Of a DNA stretch of 9,019 nucleotides, positions 1-7,093 are shown piece after piece; within the stretch, counting starts at the first letter, position 1, and each line of letters begins with the position of its first letter. Source of the stretch: Chromatiales bacterium (GTDB lineage: Bacteria; Pseudomonadota; Gammaproteobacteria; UBA6429; Thiohalophilaceae); contig JAHEDB010000066.1 of the NCBI GenBank assembly GCA_024641465.1, forward strand, positions 1 to 9,019, read 5' to 3'. The notes under the pieces are model-generated. The model was given only the letters and a program-made list of their open reading frames with translations, did not search any database and had not been told where the DNA came from. Position numbers and translations under genes: made by a program.

Positions 1-720
1 ATTGGCCACCAGTTCCTTACCGGTGCCCGACTCGCCGCGGACCAGCACCGTGGTGTTCCACTTGGCGACCTGGCGGATCTGTTCGAACACCCGGCGCATA
101 CTGCTCGAATGGCCGACCATGTTGTCAAAGCCGTAATCGGCGCGCACTGCGCGGCGCAGGCGATCCCGTTCGTCGGCCAGGTCACGGCGTTCCGATTCCA
201 CCTGCCATGACAGGCGCACACTCTGGGCGATGAGGTTGGCGACCATTTCCATAAAGCGGGCCTGCTCCTGCAGAATGTCTTCATCCTCATGCTCCGGCTG
301 GGCGGCCAGCACGCCGACGATACGATTATCCGTACCGATGCGGATCGGCACGCCGATGAACGGCATGTCAGAGGCGTAAATACCCAGGCGATCCAGAAAG
401 CGTGAATCATTAATCAGGCGTTGGACAACAATGCTTTCACCGCTGCTGAGAATCGCGCCGATGATCCCCTCGCCGGGGCGGTAGCGGATCGTTTCGGTTC
501 GCTGTTTGTCCTCGTTATGCACGGCGCTGATCAATAACTCACCGCTTTGATCATCCAGCAGGGTCACCATGCCGCGCCGCATCCCCACGGTGTCATGCAG
601 GGCCTCGATGACACTCAACAGGGTCTTATGCAGCTTGAGTGACTTACTGAGGATGTGACTGACCTGGAACAGGGCCTCCAGTTCGATCTCCAGCAGTTGG
701 GTGCGTGTCATCACGGTCAT
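1..720 (-). CDS. nifA: NifA, sigma-54-dependent activator of nif genes (N-terminal part, cut by window edge)
   Basis: The first 240 residues of the nitrogen-fixation activator are present, and the rest lies beyond position 1. Residues about 25-165 form a GAF domain. A charged linker (ESERRDLADERDRLRRAV, about 177-194) follows, and then the start of the AAA+ domain with DNMVGHSSSMRRVFEQ and the Walker A motif GESGTGKE at 229-236. The GAFTGA loop and the DNA-binding helix-turn-helix, which would be expected to the left, are not visible. The family is about 520 residues long. NifA binds TGT-N10-ACA enhancers and remodels sigma-54 RNA polymerase; NifL blocks it under oxygen or fixed nitrogen. It begins 16 nt after the nifL stop, so the two are probably co-transcribed at matched levels. 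The ATG at 718-720 is used here, but its AAGG is only 3 nt away. GTG at 712-714 (9-nt spacing) or ATG at 709-711 (12 nt) may be the true start. A generic NtrC-family regulator is unlikely given the NifL partner. Confidence 0.95.
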   Translation of the reverse strand, partial: MTVMTRTQLLEIELEALFQVSHILSKSLKLHKTLLSVIEALHDTVGMRRGMVTLLDDQSGELLISAVHNEDKQRTETIRYRPGEGIIGAILSSGESIVVQRLINDSRFLDRLGIYASDMPFIGVPIRIGTDNRIVGVLAAQPEHEDEDILQEQARFMEMVANLIAQSVRLSWQVESERRDLADERDRLRRAVRADYGFDNMVGHSSSMRRVFEQIRQVAKWNTTVLVRGESGTGKELVAN

Positions 721-736
721 AGGCCTTGAATAATGT

Positions 737-2389
737 TCAGTCTTCATTGATAAAGGTTTTGCTCAATGGCAGGCGAATCTCGAATCGGCAGCCACTGTTG
801 TAGTTCGGATCAATACGGATCGAGCCGGCGTGTTGATTGATCACCTCCTGCACCATACTCAGGCCCATACCGGCCTGTTTGCCGCTGCTGCCCTTGGTGG
901 TAAAAAAGGGTTCGAACACCTTGTTGCGCAAAGCTTCGGGGATACCCGGCCCGCTATCCTGAATGGTGACATCCAGTTCATTGTCCATCGCCTGGGTTTT
1001 GATCAGCAGTGACTTGACGGGTGACTTGCCCGTTGCCATGGCATCGATGGCATTGTCGATCAGTTGTTTGAACATGCTGCGCAGGCGTTTGGCCCGCCCC
1101 GCTACCATGGGCAGGGTCATGGCCGGTTGCCAGTCGATCACGATGCCCTGTTGCAGCATGCGCTCTGTCGTCAGGGACAGCACTTCACGCAGGATGAGAT
1201 TGATGTTCAATATTTCCGGTGTCTCGGGCGAACTCTCCGGCACACAGGCCTGCAAGGTCAACAGCGCCGTTTGCCCGGCCCGTAGCGCCTCGCGCAGGGC
1301 GGATAACAGGGCGCGGCTTTCCGGGTTTTCGATATCGGCACGGCGTTCCTGCATATTGGTCGCCGCCGAGATCAGATTGACCGGACCCTGTAATTGATAG
1401 ATGGCGCCGCTCAAGGCCTCGCGCATGCTCTGCACCAGTTCCTCTTCGGCCATCAGGGCGCGCATCGCGTTCATCTGTACATCATGTTGTTGCCGCTTGA
1501 GGGCCGTGATCTCACTGGCCACCAGCAACAGATAACGGGTCTTCTTCATTTCAAAAAAGGCATCCGCGCTGTCATCCATGGATTCGATCCAGGAACCGGA
1601 ACAGTTAAAGCAACGCGGTTGTCCGCCACCACCGGGGTCGAAACTGATCTCGCGCTGATGAAAATTAAGCTTTCGATCCCGCAGCCCGGCAAAATCATCC
1701 CCCAGCACTTCCTGCAAGGCGGCGAGAAACTCTTTGGCCGGTTCACGACCGCGCATATCGCCGGCGAGTTTTTTATATTCCATGTTGTCGAGCATCACCT
1801 TGCCGGTTTCATCCAGCAGGGCGGTGATCACCGGCGAGGCATCGACCACGGATTCGATGAGTTTTTTCTGATAATTGACCTGCTTGCTCAGGCTGTTGAC
1901 CTCGGTGACATCGCGATGGATCCCAAGATAATGGGTAGTCCGACCCTTGGCGTCGAGCACCGGCGAGATGGTCAGTTCGGCGAGATAGCGCGTGCCGTCC
2001 TTGCGCCGGTTGACCAGGGTGCCGGACCAGGGTTTCTGTTGTCGAATCCGACCCCACAGGGTTTCATAGACGATGCGCGGCGTGGTCTTGTTGGAGAGCA
2101 TCGATTCATTCTTGCCGATCACCTCACTCACGGAGTAACCGGTGACGCGGTGGAAGTTCTGATTGGCGTAAAGAATATTCGCCGCCGGGTCAGTGATCGA
2201 GATCGCCACCGGCGATTGCTCCACGGCCTCAAAAAACAGATTCGGTGGCAACATACTCTTGTAGGATTTCACCAGGTCGCTGACCACACTCAATGCCTCG
2301 GCGGAAACATTCTTGGGCGACGAGGCGATAAAGGCCTCCAGCGCCCGGGTCACGGTGTTGCTTATCGATGAAGAGTGCTGCTCTGCCAT
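737..2389 (-). CDS. nifL: NifL, redox- and nitrogen-sensing anti-activator of NifA
   Basis: This 550-residue flavoprotein inhibits NifA by direct binding in the cytoplasm; Azotobacter NifL is about 519 residues. Residues about 50-165 are the FAD-type PAS1 domain, with family-typical stretches AISITDPAANILYAN, GKNESMLSN and KPWSGTLVNRRKDG. A second PAS domain spans about 175-295 and contains RCFNCSGSW (Cys260, Cys263). A helical H region follows at about 300-380, and then a GHKL ATPase domain with the N box around Asn446 (QLIDNAIDA), the G1 box DSGPGIP (478-484), FEPFFTTK (492-499) and GMGL (507-510). The H-box is YQLQGPV (331-337), with Tyr where a histidine kinase has its phosphorylated His, which fits signalling by protein contact and not by phosphotransfer. 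ATP/ADP binding and GlnK contact are known for the GHKL domain of the family. The start has a good AGAGGA 4 nt upstream. nifA follows directly. Confidence 0.96.
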   Translation of the reverse strand: MAEQHSSSISNTVTRALEAFIASSPKNVSAEALSVVSDLVKSYKSMLPPNLFFEAVEQSPVAISITDPAANILYANQNFHRVTGYSVSEVIGKNESMLSNKTTPRIVYETLWGRIRQQKPWSGTLVNRRKDGTRYLAELTISPVLDAKGRTTHYLGIHRDVTEVNSLSKQVNYQKKLIESVVDASPVITALLDETGKVMLDNMEYKKLAGDMRGREPAKEFLAALQEVLGDDFAGLRDRKLNFHQREISFDPGGGGQPRCFNCSGSWIESMDDSADAFFEMKKTRYLLLVASEITALKRQQHDVQMNAMRALMAEEELVQSMREALSGAIYQLQGPVNLISAATNMQERRADIENPESRALLSALREALRAGQTALLTLQACVPESSPETPEILNINLILREVLSLTTERMLQQGIVIDWQPAMTLPMVAGRAKRLRSMFKQLIDNAIDAMATGKSPVKSLLIKTQAMDNELDVTIQDSGPGIPEALRNKVFEPFFTTKGSSGKQAGMGLSMVQEVINQHAGSIRIDPNYNSGCRFEIRLPLSKTFINED

Positions 2390-2429
2390 AAAATCCTCTG
2401 CACGAACCTGGTGTGCTCAGAGGTAGTTA

Positions 2430-2445
2430 TACAAAATGCGTGCCT
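2430..2445 (-). promoter_or_regulatory. Possible sigma-54 promoter for nifLA (weak -12)
   Basis: Read on the minus strand, the sequence AGGCACGCATTTTGTA matches TGGCACG-N4-TTGCA with correct spacing, except for the first base and the C of the -12 GC, which is T. The -24 GG lies at 2443-2444 and the -12 G at 2432, giving a start near 2420, about 30 nt before the nifL ATG. The NifA site centred near 2505 would sit about 86 nt upstream, a normal enhancer distance. Against it, the -12 GC is the most conserved part of such promoters. A sigma-70-like TATAAC (minus strand, 2431-2426) overlaps, with TTCACA 15 nt upstream, so a housekeeping promoter is a real alternative. Confidence 0.4.
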
Positions 2446-2485
2446 ATGTGAAAAATCCTCGTAAATACATCAACTTCAACTCATT

Positions 2486-2514
2486 TTGTCGCAAAATTGT
2501 CGGGCTTGCGACAA
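2486..2514. repeat. Inverted repeat TTGTCGCAA / TTGCGACAA overlapping the NifA site
   Basis: The arms TTGTCGCAA (2486-2494) and TTGCGACAA (2506-2514) are perfect complements separated by 11 nt. The right arm is shared with the NifA dyad. The hexamer TTGTCG or its complement CGACAA occurs four times close together, at 2486, 2497, 2509 and 2541, with the first three about one helical turn apart. This looks like a multi-half-site protein-binding region. No run of T follows, so it is not a terminator. Confidence 0.6.
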
Positions 2515-2516
2515 TT
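2495..2516. promoter_or_regulatory. NifA upstream activator site in a 22-bp dyad
   Basis: The sequence TGTCGGGCTTGCGACA at 2498-2513 is an exact TGT-N10-ACA NifA site. It lies inside a longer perfect inverted repeat, AATTGTCG (2495-2502) and CGACAATT (2509-2516), with a 6-nt spacer. It sits about 162 nt upstream of the predicted rnfA start and about 86 nt upstream of the possible nifL sigma-54 start, so it could serve either gene or both. It is the only exact TGT-N10-ACA I found between nifL and rnfA. A one-mismatch version (CGT-N10-ACA) is at 2530-2545. Confidence 0.8.
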
Positions 2517-2560
2517 CCCATGCACCAAGCGTGGACTTTTCGACAAAACTCACCCGACCG

Positions 2561-2581
2561 CACGCACGCTTGTTGTGCGTG
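2561..2581. repeat. Inverted repeat CACGCAC / GTGCGTG between NifA site and rnfA promoter
   Basis: Perfect 7-bp arms (2561-2567 and 2575-2581) flank a 7-nt spacer. It lies between the enhancer and the rnfA promoter, where a DNA-bending or regulatory protein could bind. No T-run follows on either side, so it is not a convincing terminator. Its function is unknown. Confidence 0.4.
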
Positions 2582-2641
2582 TCTTGCGTAGACGCTTGAT
2601 CCACGTTTGTTTTTTTCACGACTCACCTGCACCTGAATGAC

Positions 2642-2657
2642 TGGCATAGTTGATGCA
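2642..2657 (+). promoter_or_regulatory. Sigma-54 promoter of the rnf operon
   Basis: The sequence TGGCATAGTTGATGCA has the invariant GG (2643-2644) and GC (2655-2656) exactly 12 nt apart, as the -24/-12 class requires. Transcription would start near 2667, leaving a leader of about 24 nt with the ribosome site GAAAGG (2677-2682) 8 nt before the rnfA ATG. With the NifA site upstream, this predicts nitrogen-fixation control of the whole rnf operon, as known for Azotobacter rnf1. Confidence 0.82.
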
Positions 2658-2659
2658 CT

Positions 2660-2684
2660 TACCTTTTTGTAAGAACGAAAGGTA
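2660..2684. repeat. Inverted repeat TACCTTT / AAAGGTA spanning rnfA start region and ribosome site
   Basis: Perfect 7-bp arms at 2660-2666 and 2678-2684 are separated by 11 nt. The right arm contains most of the rnfA ribosome-binding site. If transcription starts near 2667 the left arm is not in the RNA, so it would act, if at all, as a DNA operator. It could also be chance. Confidence 0.3.
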
Positions 2685-2690
2685 CGAACA

Positions 2691-3266
2691 ATGACTGATT
2701 ATTTTTTATTATTCCTGGGCACGGCGCTGGTCAACAATGTGGTACTGGTCAAGTTCCTCGGCCTGTGCCCGTTTATGGGCGTCTCCAATAAACTCGACAC
2801 CGCCATCAGCATGGGCATGGCCACCACCTTCGTACTGACCCTGGCGGCGATCTCCAGTTGGTTGATCGAACACTTTATCCTGCAACCCCTGGACATCGGT
2901 TATCTGCGCATCCTGGCCTTTATCCTGGTCATCGCCGCGGTGGTGCAACTCACCGAGATGATCATTCGCAAGACCAGCCCGTTTCTCTATCAATTGCTTG
3001 GCATCTTTCTGCCCCTGATCACCACCAACTGCGCCGTGCTCGGCGTAGCCCTGTTGAACGTGCAGGAACACAACAGTTTTTTGCAAAGCGTGATCTACGG
3101 TATCGGCTCGTCACTGGGTTTTACCCTGGTGATGGTGATCTTTGCCGGGATCCGCGAACGCCTGGCCCTGGCCGATGTGCCCGATGTGTTTGCCGGTAAA
3201 CCCATTGCCTTTATCGCGGCGGGCCTGCTGTCACTGGCCTTCATGGGATTTGCCGGATTGAAATAA
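2691..3266 (+). CDS. rnfA: RnfA, membrane subunit of the Rnf electron-transport complex
   Basis: This 191-residue integral membrane protein has about six hydrophobic helices spread along its length and is the usual length for RnfA/RsxA. The two family motifs, GLCPFMGVS with Cys26 and TNCAVLG with Cys114, are intact. In known Rnf and Nqr structures the corresponding cysteines of the A/E (D/E) pair hold a shared iron-sulfur centre in the middle of the membrane that passes electrons across it. RnfE, the inverted-topology partner, is encoded at 7094. The start has GAAAGG 8 nt upstream. It is the first gene of the operon behind the sigma-54 promoter at 2642. NqrE is the nearest alternative, but the rnfABCDGEH order settles the assignment. 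Confidence 0.96.
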   Translation: MTDYFLLFLGTALVNNVVLVKFLGLCPFMGVSNKLDTAISMGMATTFVLTLAAISSWLIEHFILQPLDIGYLRILAFILVIAAVVQLTEMIIRKTSPFLYQLLGIFLPLITTNCAVLGVALLNVQEHNSFLQSVIYGIGSSLGFTLVMVIFAGIRERLALADVPDVFAGKPIAFIAAGLLSLAFMGFAGLK

Positions 3267-3300
3267 GTTTGCGACGTGCTCGATACAGGAGATTAATAAA

Positions 3301-3831
3301 ATGATTATCGCCATTACAAGCCTTTCGCTACTGGGCCTCGTGCTTGGCCTGATGCTGGGTCTGGCCGGTCGCTACCTGAAGGTGGAACAGGACCCCATCA
3401 TCGACGAGATTGCGGCCATGATGCCCGGTTCGCAATGCGGCCAGTGTGGTTTTCCCGGATGTGTGCCCGCCGCCGAAGCCCTGGCCTCCGGTTCGGCACC
3501 AGTGACCCTGTGTCCCCCCGGCGGCCGCGTGCTGGCTGAAGAACTGGCCGCCAAGCTGGGTGTGACGGTGGATTTATCCGCCATGGCCGATGATCTACCC
3601 GCCATGGCGGCCGTCTCGGAAGCCACCTGCATCGGTTGCACCCGTTGCTTCAAGGTCTGTCCCACCGACGCCATCATGGGCGCACCAAAACAGATCCATA
3701 CCGTATTCAAAGAGGCCTGCACCGGTTGCAAGGCCTGTGTCGAAGTCTGTCCCACCGAATGTCTGCAAATGCATCCGATACCGGTCACCCTCGGTACCTG
3801 GGCCTGGCCAAAACCGGCACTGGCTGCCTGA
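3301..3831 (+). CDS. rnfB: RnfB, iron-sulfur subunit of the Rnf complex, ferredoxin-facing
   Basis: This 176-residue protein has an N-terminal membrane anchor (about 2-22). Next comes the RnfB-type cluster motif, Cys46-x2-Cys49-x4-Cys54-x16-Cys71, followed by two classic 4Fe-4S ferredoxin motifs: Cys110/113/116/120 (CIGCTRCFKVCP) and Cys140/143/146/150 (CTGCKACVEVCP). All cluster ligands are present. In the complex, RnfB carries electrons between the membrane core and soluble ferredoxin or flavodoxin on the cytoplasmic side. The length is typical of the short proteobacterial form. AGGAG (3287-3291) lies 9 nt before the ATG. It starts 34 nt after rnfA, and rnfC follows after 13 nt. Confidence 0.96.
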   Translation: MIIAITSLSLLGLVLGLMLGLAGRYLKVEQDPIIDEIAAMMPGSQCGQCGFPGCVPAAEALASGSAPVTLCPPGGRVLAEELAAKLGVTVDLSAMADDLPAMAAVSEATCIGCTRCFKVCPTDAIMGAPKQIHTVFKEACTGCKACVEVCPTECLQMHPIPVTLGTWAWPKPALAA

Positions 3832-3844
3832 AGAGGAAAACATT

Positions 3845-5305
3845 GTGAAGCTGTTTCGATTTCGTGGCGGTGTGCATCCTGAGTCACACAAACAGGCCAC
3901 CGGTAGCAAGGCCATCGAGGCCATGCCCCTGCAAAAAAGACTTTACGTCCCGCTGCAACAGCACATCGGCGCCCCGGCCGAACCCCAGGTGCGGATTGGC
4001 GATCAGGTATTGAAGGGCCAATTACTCGCCAATAGCCAGGGGGCGATCTCGGCGCCGGTGCATGCACCGAGTTCCGGCACCGTGATCGATATCACCGAAC
4101 ACACCGCGCCCCACCCCTCCGGCCTGGGTGTGCGTACCGTCGTTATTGAAACCGACGGTGAAGATCGCTGGCAGGATTGTCAGAAAACCATCAACCCGTT
4201 TGAACTGGACGCCGATGAAATTTCCGCGCGGGTCGGCGCCGCCGGGATCGTTGGACTGGGTGGCGCCACCTTCCCCTCGGCGGTAAAACTCAATCTGTGG
4301 AAAAAACATCCCATCTATACCCTGGTGATCAACGGCGGTGAGTGCGAACCTTACCTGACCTGTGATGATCGTCTGATGCAGGAACGCCCCGATGAGATCA
4401 TCGACGGTATTCGTATCATGTTACATGCCCTGCACGCCAAACAGGCCTTGATCGCCATTGAAGACAATAAGCCTGACGCGATCGAACGCATGAAGGTCGC
4501 GGCACACCTGTTTGACAACGTCACGGTGGTGGTCGTACCAAGTCGCTATCCCATGGGTTCCGAAAAACAGATGGTGCAGACCCTCACCGGGCTGGAGATC
4601 CCCGCCGGCAAACTCAGCGCCGACCTGGGGGTGATCGTACATAACGTCGGTACCGCCTACGCCGTGCATTCCGCCCTGCGGCAGGGTCGACCACTTGTAT
4701 CACGTATCGTGACGGTCGGCGGTGGCGCGATTAATACGCCACGCAATCTGGAGGTCCCGCTCGGTACCCTGGTGTCGGCGGTATTCGATTACTGCGGCGG
4801 CTTCGGTGAATCACCGGCCCGTCTGCTGATGGGTGGCCCGATGATGGGGCAACTCCTGCCCCATGCCGAAGTGCCCATCGTCAAGGGCAGCAGCGGCGTC
4901 ATCGCCCTGACCGAGGCAGAGGTCGCCATCAATCGCCCCCGGCCGTGTATCCGCTGTGGCAGTTGTATCAATGCCTGCCCCTGCGGCCTGCTGCCATTGG
5001 AAATGGCCGCCCGCTCCAGGAAGGGCGATCTGCAAGGGGCGGTGGACTACGGCCTGATGGACTGTATCGCCTGCGGCTCCTGTTCCTATGTGTGTCCCTC
5101 GCATATTCCCCTGGTGCAGTATTTCAGTTACGCCAAGGGCGAACTGGCTGCCCGCCGCCGCCACAAACAAAAGGCCGATGAAACCCGCAAGCTGGCCGAG
5201 GTTCGCATGCAGCGCATGGAACAGGAAGAACGGGCCAAGGCGGAGGCCGCCGCACGGCGTAAGGCCGAACGCGAAGCAAAGTCTAAACAGGAGGCCGTAG
5301 TATGA
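3845..5305 (+). CDS. rnfC: RnfC, NADH-oxidising flavin/iron-sulfur subunit of the Rnf complex
   Basis: This 486-residue cytoplasmic subunit is predicted to oxidise NADH through FMN and pass electrons into the complex. It begins at GTG, with GAGG (3833-3836) 8 nt upstream, and opens with the family-typical MKLFRFRGGVHPESHK. The reading frame stays open upstream through rnfB, but that extension is out of frame with the real rnfB and is not coding. A glycine-rich GLGGATFP (137-144) and NGGECEPYLTCDD (from 163) mark the nucleotide/flavin region. Two 4Fe-4S motifs follow: Cys368/371/374/378 and Cys407/410/413/417. An extra Cys380 follows the first motif (CPCGLLP). The tail from about 430 is a charged Ala/Lys/Glu/Arg helix, far shorter than the repeat-rich tail of E. 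coli RsxC. The stop overlaps the rnfD start (ATGA). Confidence 0.96.
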   Translation: MKLFRFRGGVHPESHKQATGSKAIEAMPLQKRLYVPLQQHIGAPAEPQVRIGDQVLKGQLLANSQGAISAPVHAPSSGTVIDITEHTAPHPSGLGVRTVVIETDGEDRWQDCQKTINPFELDADEISARVGAAGIVGLGGATFPSAVKLNLWKKHPIYTLVINGGECEPYLTCDDRLMQERPDEIIDGIRIMLHALHAKQALIAIEDNKPDAIERMKVAAHLFDNVTVVVVPSRYPMGSEKQMVQTLTGLEIPAGKLSADLGVIVHNVGTAYAVHSALRQGRPLVSRIVTVGGGAINTPRNLEVPLGTLVSAVFDYCGGFGESPARLLMGGPMMGQLLPHAEVPIVKGSSGVIALTEAEVAINRPRPCIRCGSCINACPCGLLPLEMAARSRKGDLQGAVDYGLMDCIACGSCSYVCPSHIPLVQYFSYAKGELAARRRHKQKADETRKLAEVRMQRMEQEERAKAEAAARRKAEREAKSKQEAVV

Positions 5306-6411
5306 ACCGCCAGGTCAGCAATCCAATCTCCGGACCCCACACCCACTCTGAGCAGGACACCGGCAAGGTGATGTGGACCGTATTATTGGCCCTGCTCCCC
5401 GCCACCGCGTTCGGCATTTATCAGTTCGGCTGGCCGGCCCTGTTTCTGTGGTTGATCACGACCCTCGCCTGTGTTGTTTTTGAAGCCATGTCACTGTGGC
5501 TGGCGCGCAAACCGATCCTGCCCTTTATCAGTGACGGTTCCGCCATCCTCACCGGCTGGTTGCTGGCCATGACCCTGCCGCCCTGGGCGCCGTGGTGGAT
5601 CGGTGTGCTGGGCGCCGCCATCGCCATCATCCTCGGTAAACAGGTGTTCGGTGGTCTCGGTCAGAACATATTTAACCCGGCAATGCTGGCCCGCGTTGCC
5701 CTGTTGATCTCCTTTCCGGTGGAGATGACCCTGTGGGTCAATCCCCTGCCCTTGATCAGCAGTCATGCCCCCGGCTTTATCGACAGTCTGCTGATCACCC
5801 TGCACGGCTTCAAGATCGATGTCTATAGCGGCGCCAGTGTCATGGGGCATGTCAAAACTGAATTGTCTAACGGCAAGACCCTCAGCGACGCCTTATCCCA
5901 AAGCTATGACGCCACCGCCCTGGCGCTGGGTTTTGTCAACGGCAGTCTGGGTGAGACCTCGGCGGTGCTGATCCTGCTGGGCGGGGCTTATCTGATATAC
6001 AAAAAGATCATCAGCTGGCACATCCCGCTGTCGATGATCGTCACCACCGCCTCGCTGGCCATCCTGATGCACGGCCTGCACCCGGAACGCTATCCCGGCG
6101 GCCTGTTTCATGTCCTGTCAGGCGGCCTGTTGCTGGGGGCCTTTTTTATCGCCACCGATCTGGTCACCTCACCCAACACCCGAACCGGTCAGCTCATCTT
6201 TGGCGCCGGTTGCGGCCTGCTGGTGTATGCCATTCGCACCTGGGGCGGTTACCCGGAAGGGGTCGCCTTTGCCGTGATGCTGATGAATGCCGTGACACCC
6301 TTGATCGATCACTATGTTCGGCCGCGCATCTATGGTCATACCGCCACGGGCAAGACCCTGAGTTATTCCAATAAAAAACTGGCCCGCGTCAAACAGGCAG
6401 GAGAGAAATAA
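5302..6411 (+). CDS. rnfD: RnfD, membrane flavoprotein subunit of the Rnf complex
   Basis: This 369-residue NqrB/RnfD-family membrane protein has about nine or ten hydrophobic helices. The family signature QNIFNPAMLARV (121-132) and the later GSLGETSAVLILLGGAYL are clear. The covalent-FMN loop reads DVYSGASV at 173-180. Most RnfD and NqrB proteins have SGAT, where the Thr carries FMN added by the flavin transferase ApbE. Here the position is Ser179 (codon AGT), although the surrounding D-x-x-S-G-A frame is kept. FMN could still attach through serine, or attachment may be weak. The start overlaps the rnfC stop by four bases, so translation is probably coupled. rnfG begins directly after the stop. 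Confidence 0.95.
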   Translation: MNRQVSNPISGPHTHSEQDTGKVMWTVLLALLPATAFGIYQFGWPALFLWLITTLACVVFEAMSLWLARKPILPFISDGSAILTGWLLAMTLPPWAPWWIGVLGAAIAIILGKQVFGGLGQNIFNPAMLARVALLISFPVEMTLWVNPLPLISSHAPGFIDSLLITLHGFKIDVYSGASVMGHVKTELSNGKTLSDALSQSYDATALALGFVNGSLGETSAVLILLGGAYLIYKKIISWHIPLSMIVTTASLAILMHGLHPERYPGGLFHVLSGGLLLGAFFIATDLVTSPNTRTGQLIFGAGCGLLVYAIRTWGGYPEGVAFAVMLMNAVTPLIDHYVRPRIYGHTATGKTLSYSNKKLARVKQAGEK

Positions 6412-7077
6412 ATGGGTACCGTCAGCGAACCCAGTTATCGTAAACGGGTGGGTTATCACGCCGGTCTGTTGTGGGCCATGGCCGCCATCTGTAGTGCGGC
6501 GATGGTAATCGGCTATACCGCGACCTTCAAAGACATCCAACAACGACAGCGTGAAGACATGCTGTCTTCCTTGCGGCAGGTCATGCCTGATGAGATTCAT
6601 GACAATGATCTGTTGGCAGACAAGGTCGATATCCCGGTCGACAGCGCTGTAATCGCGGGCAATACCCTCATTCGAGTCTACCGCGCCAGAAAACAGCACG
6701 TCGCCACCGGCTTTGCCTACCAAATCACCGGCTTCGGTTATGCCGGACCGATCGAGATCATGATGGGCGTGGATGTCAACGGCAAGATCCTCGGGGTGCG
6801 CGTCATCGCCCACGCCGAGACACCCGGACTGGGGGACAAGATCGAGGTCAAAAAGAGTCACTGGATTGAAGCCTTTAAAGGCTTGCTGCTCGGTGCCCCG
6901 CCCGTGGAAAAATGGCTGGTTAAAAAAGACGGCGGTCAGTTTGATCAATTCACCGGCGCGACCATCACCCCGCGCGGGGTGGTCAAGGCCGTCAAGCAGG
7001 GGCTGGAATTTTTTCAGCAACACAAACAGTCCTTGTTGCAGGGCAACACTGCACCGGCGGCTGGTAAATCAAGCTAG
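6412..7077 (+). CDS. rnfG: RnfG, periplasmic-side flavoprotein subunit of the Rnf complex
   Basis: This 221-residue protein has one N-terminal membrane helix (about 17-38) followed by a soluble FMN-binding domain. The ApbE flavinylation motif DQFTGATIT is intact, with Thr184 the expected covalent FMN site. It is preceded by the family-typical block HAETPGLGDKIEVKKSHW (from about 134). In the complex it relays electrons on the outer face between RnfD and the membrane iron-sulfur centre of RnfA/E. Length and sequence are normal for proteobacterial RnfG/RsxG. The ATG follows the rnfD stop with no gap. The ribosome site AGGAG lies in the last rnfD codons. Confidence 0.95.
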   Translation: MGTVSEPSYRKRVGYHAGLLWAMAAICSAAMVIGYTATFKDIQQRQREDMLSSLRQVMPDEIHDNDLLADKVDIPVDSAVIAGNTLIRVYRARKQHVATGFAYQITGFGYAGPIEIMMGVDVNGKILGVRVIAHAETPGLGDKIEVKKSHWIEAFKGLLLGAPPVEKWLVKKDGGQFDQFTGATITPRGVVKAVKQGLEFFQQHKQSLLQGNTAPAAGKSS

Positions 7078-7093
7078 AAAATGAAGGTGGGAT

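Noticed and set aside
1394..2371. A 325-codon open frame on the plus strand opposite nifL
   Set aside because: It is entirely antisense to a clearly conserved NifL protein, and its translation has no recognisable domain. Long antisense frames are common in GC-rich genes.
2589..2601. Possible IHF site between the NifA enhancer and the rnfA promoter
   Set aside because: The position is right, but it has two mismatches to WATCAA-N4-TTR, which is too weak to call.
2444..2647. A 67-codon minus-strand frame in the nifL-rnfA gap
   Set aside because: It runs through the NifA site and the rnfA promoter and resembles no known protein. It has no convincing ribosome site.
3590..3844. N-terminal extension of rnfC into rnfB
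   Set aside because: The frame is open but overlaps rnfB out of frame. GTG at 3845 has a good ribosome site and gives the conserved RnfC N-terminus.
6169..7023. A 284-codon open frame on the minus strand opposite rnfD and rnfG
   Set aside because: It is antisense to two well-conserved Rnf genes, spans their boundary, and shows no family motif.
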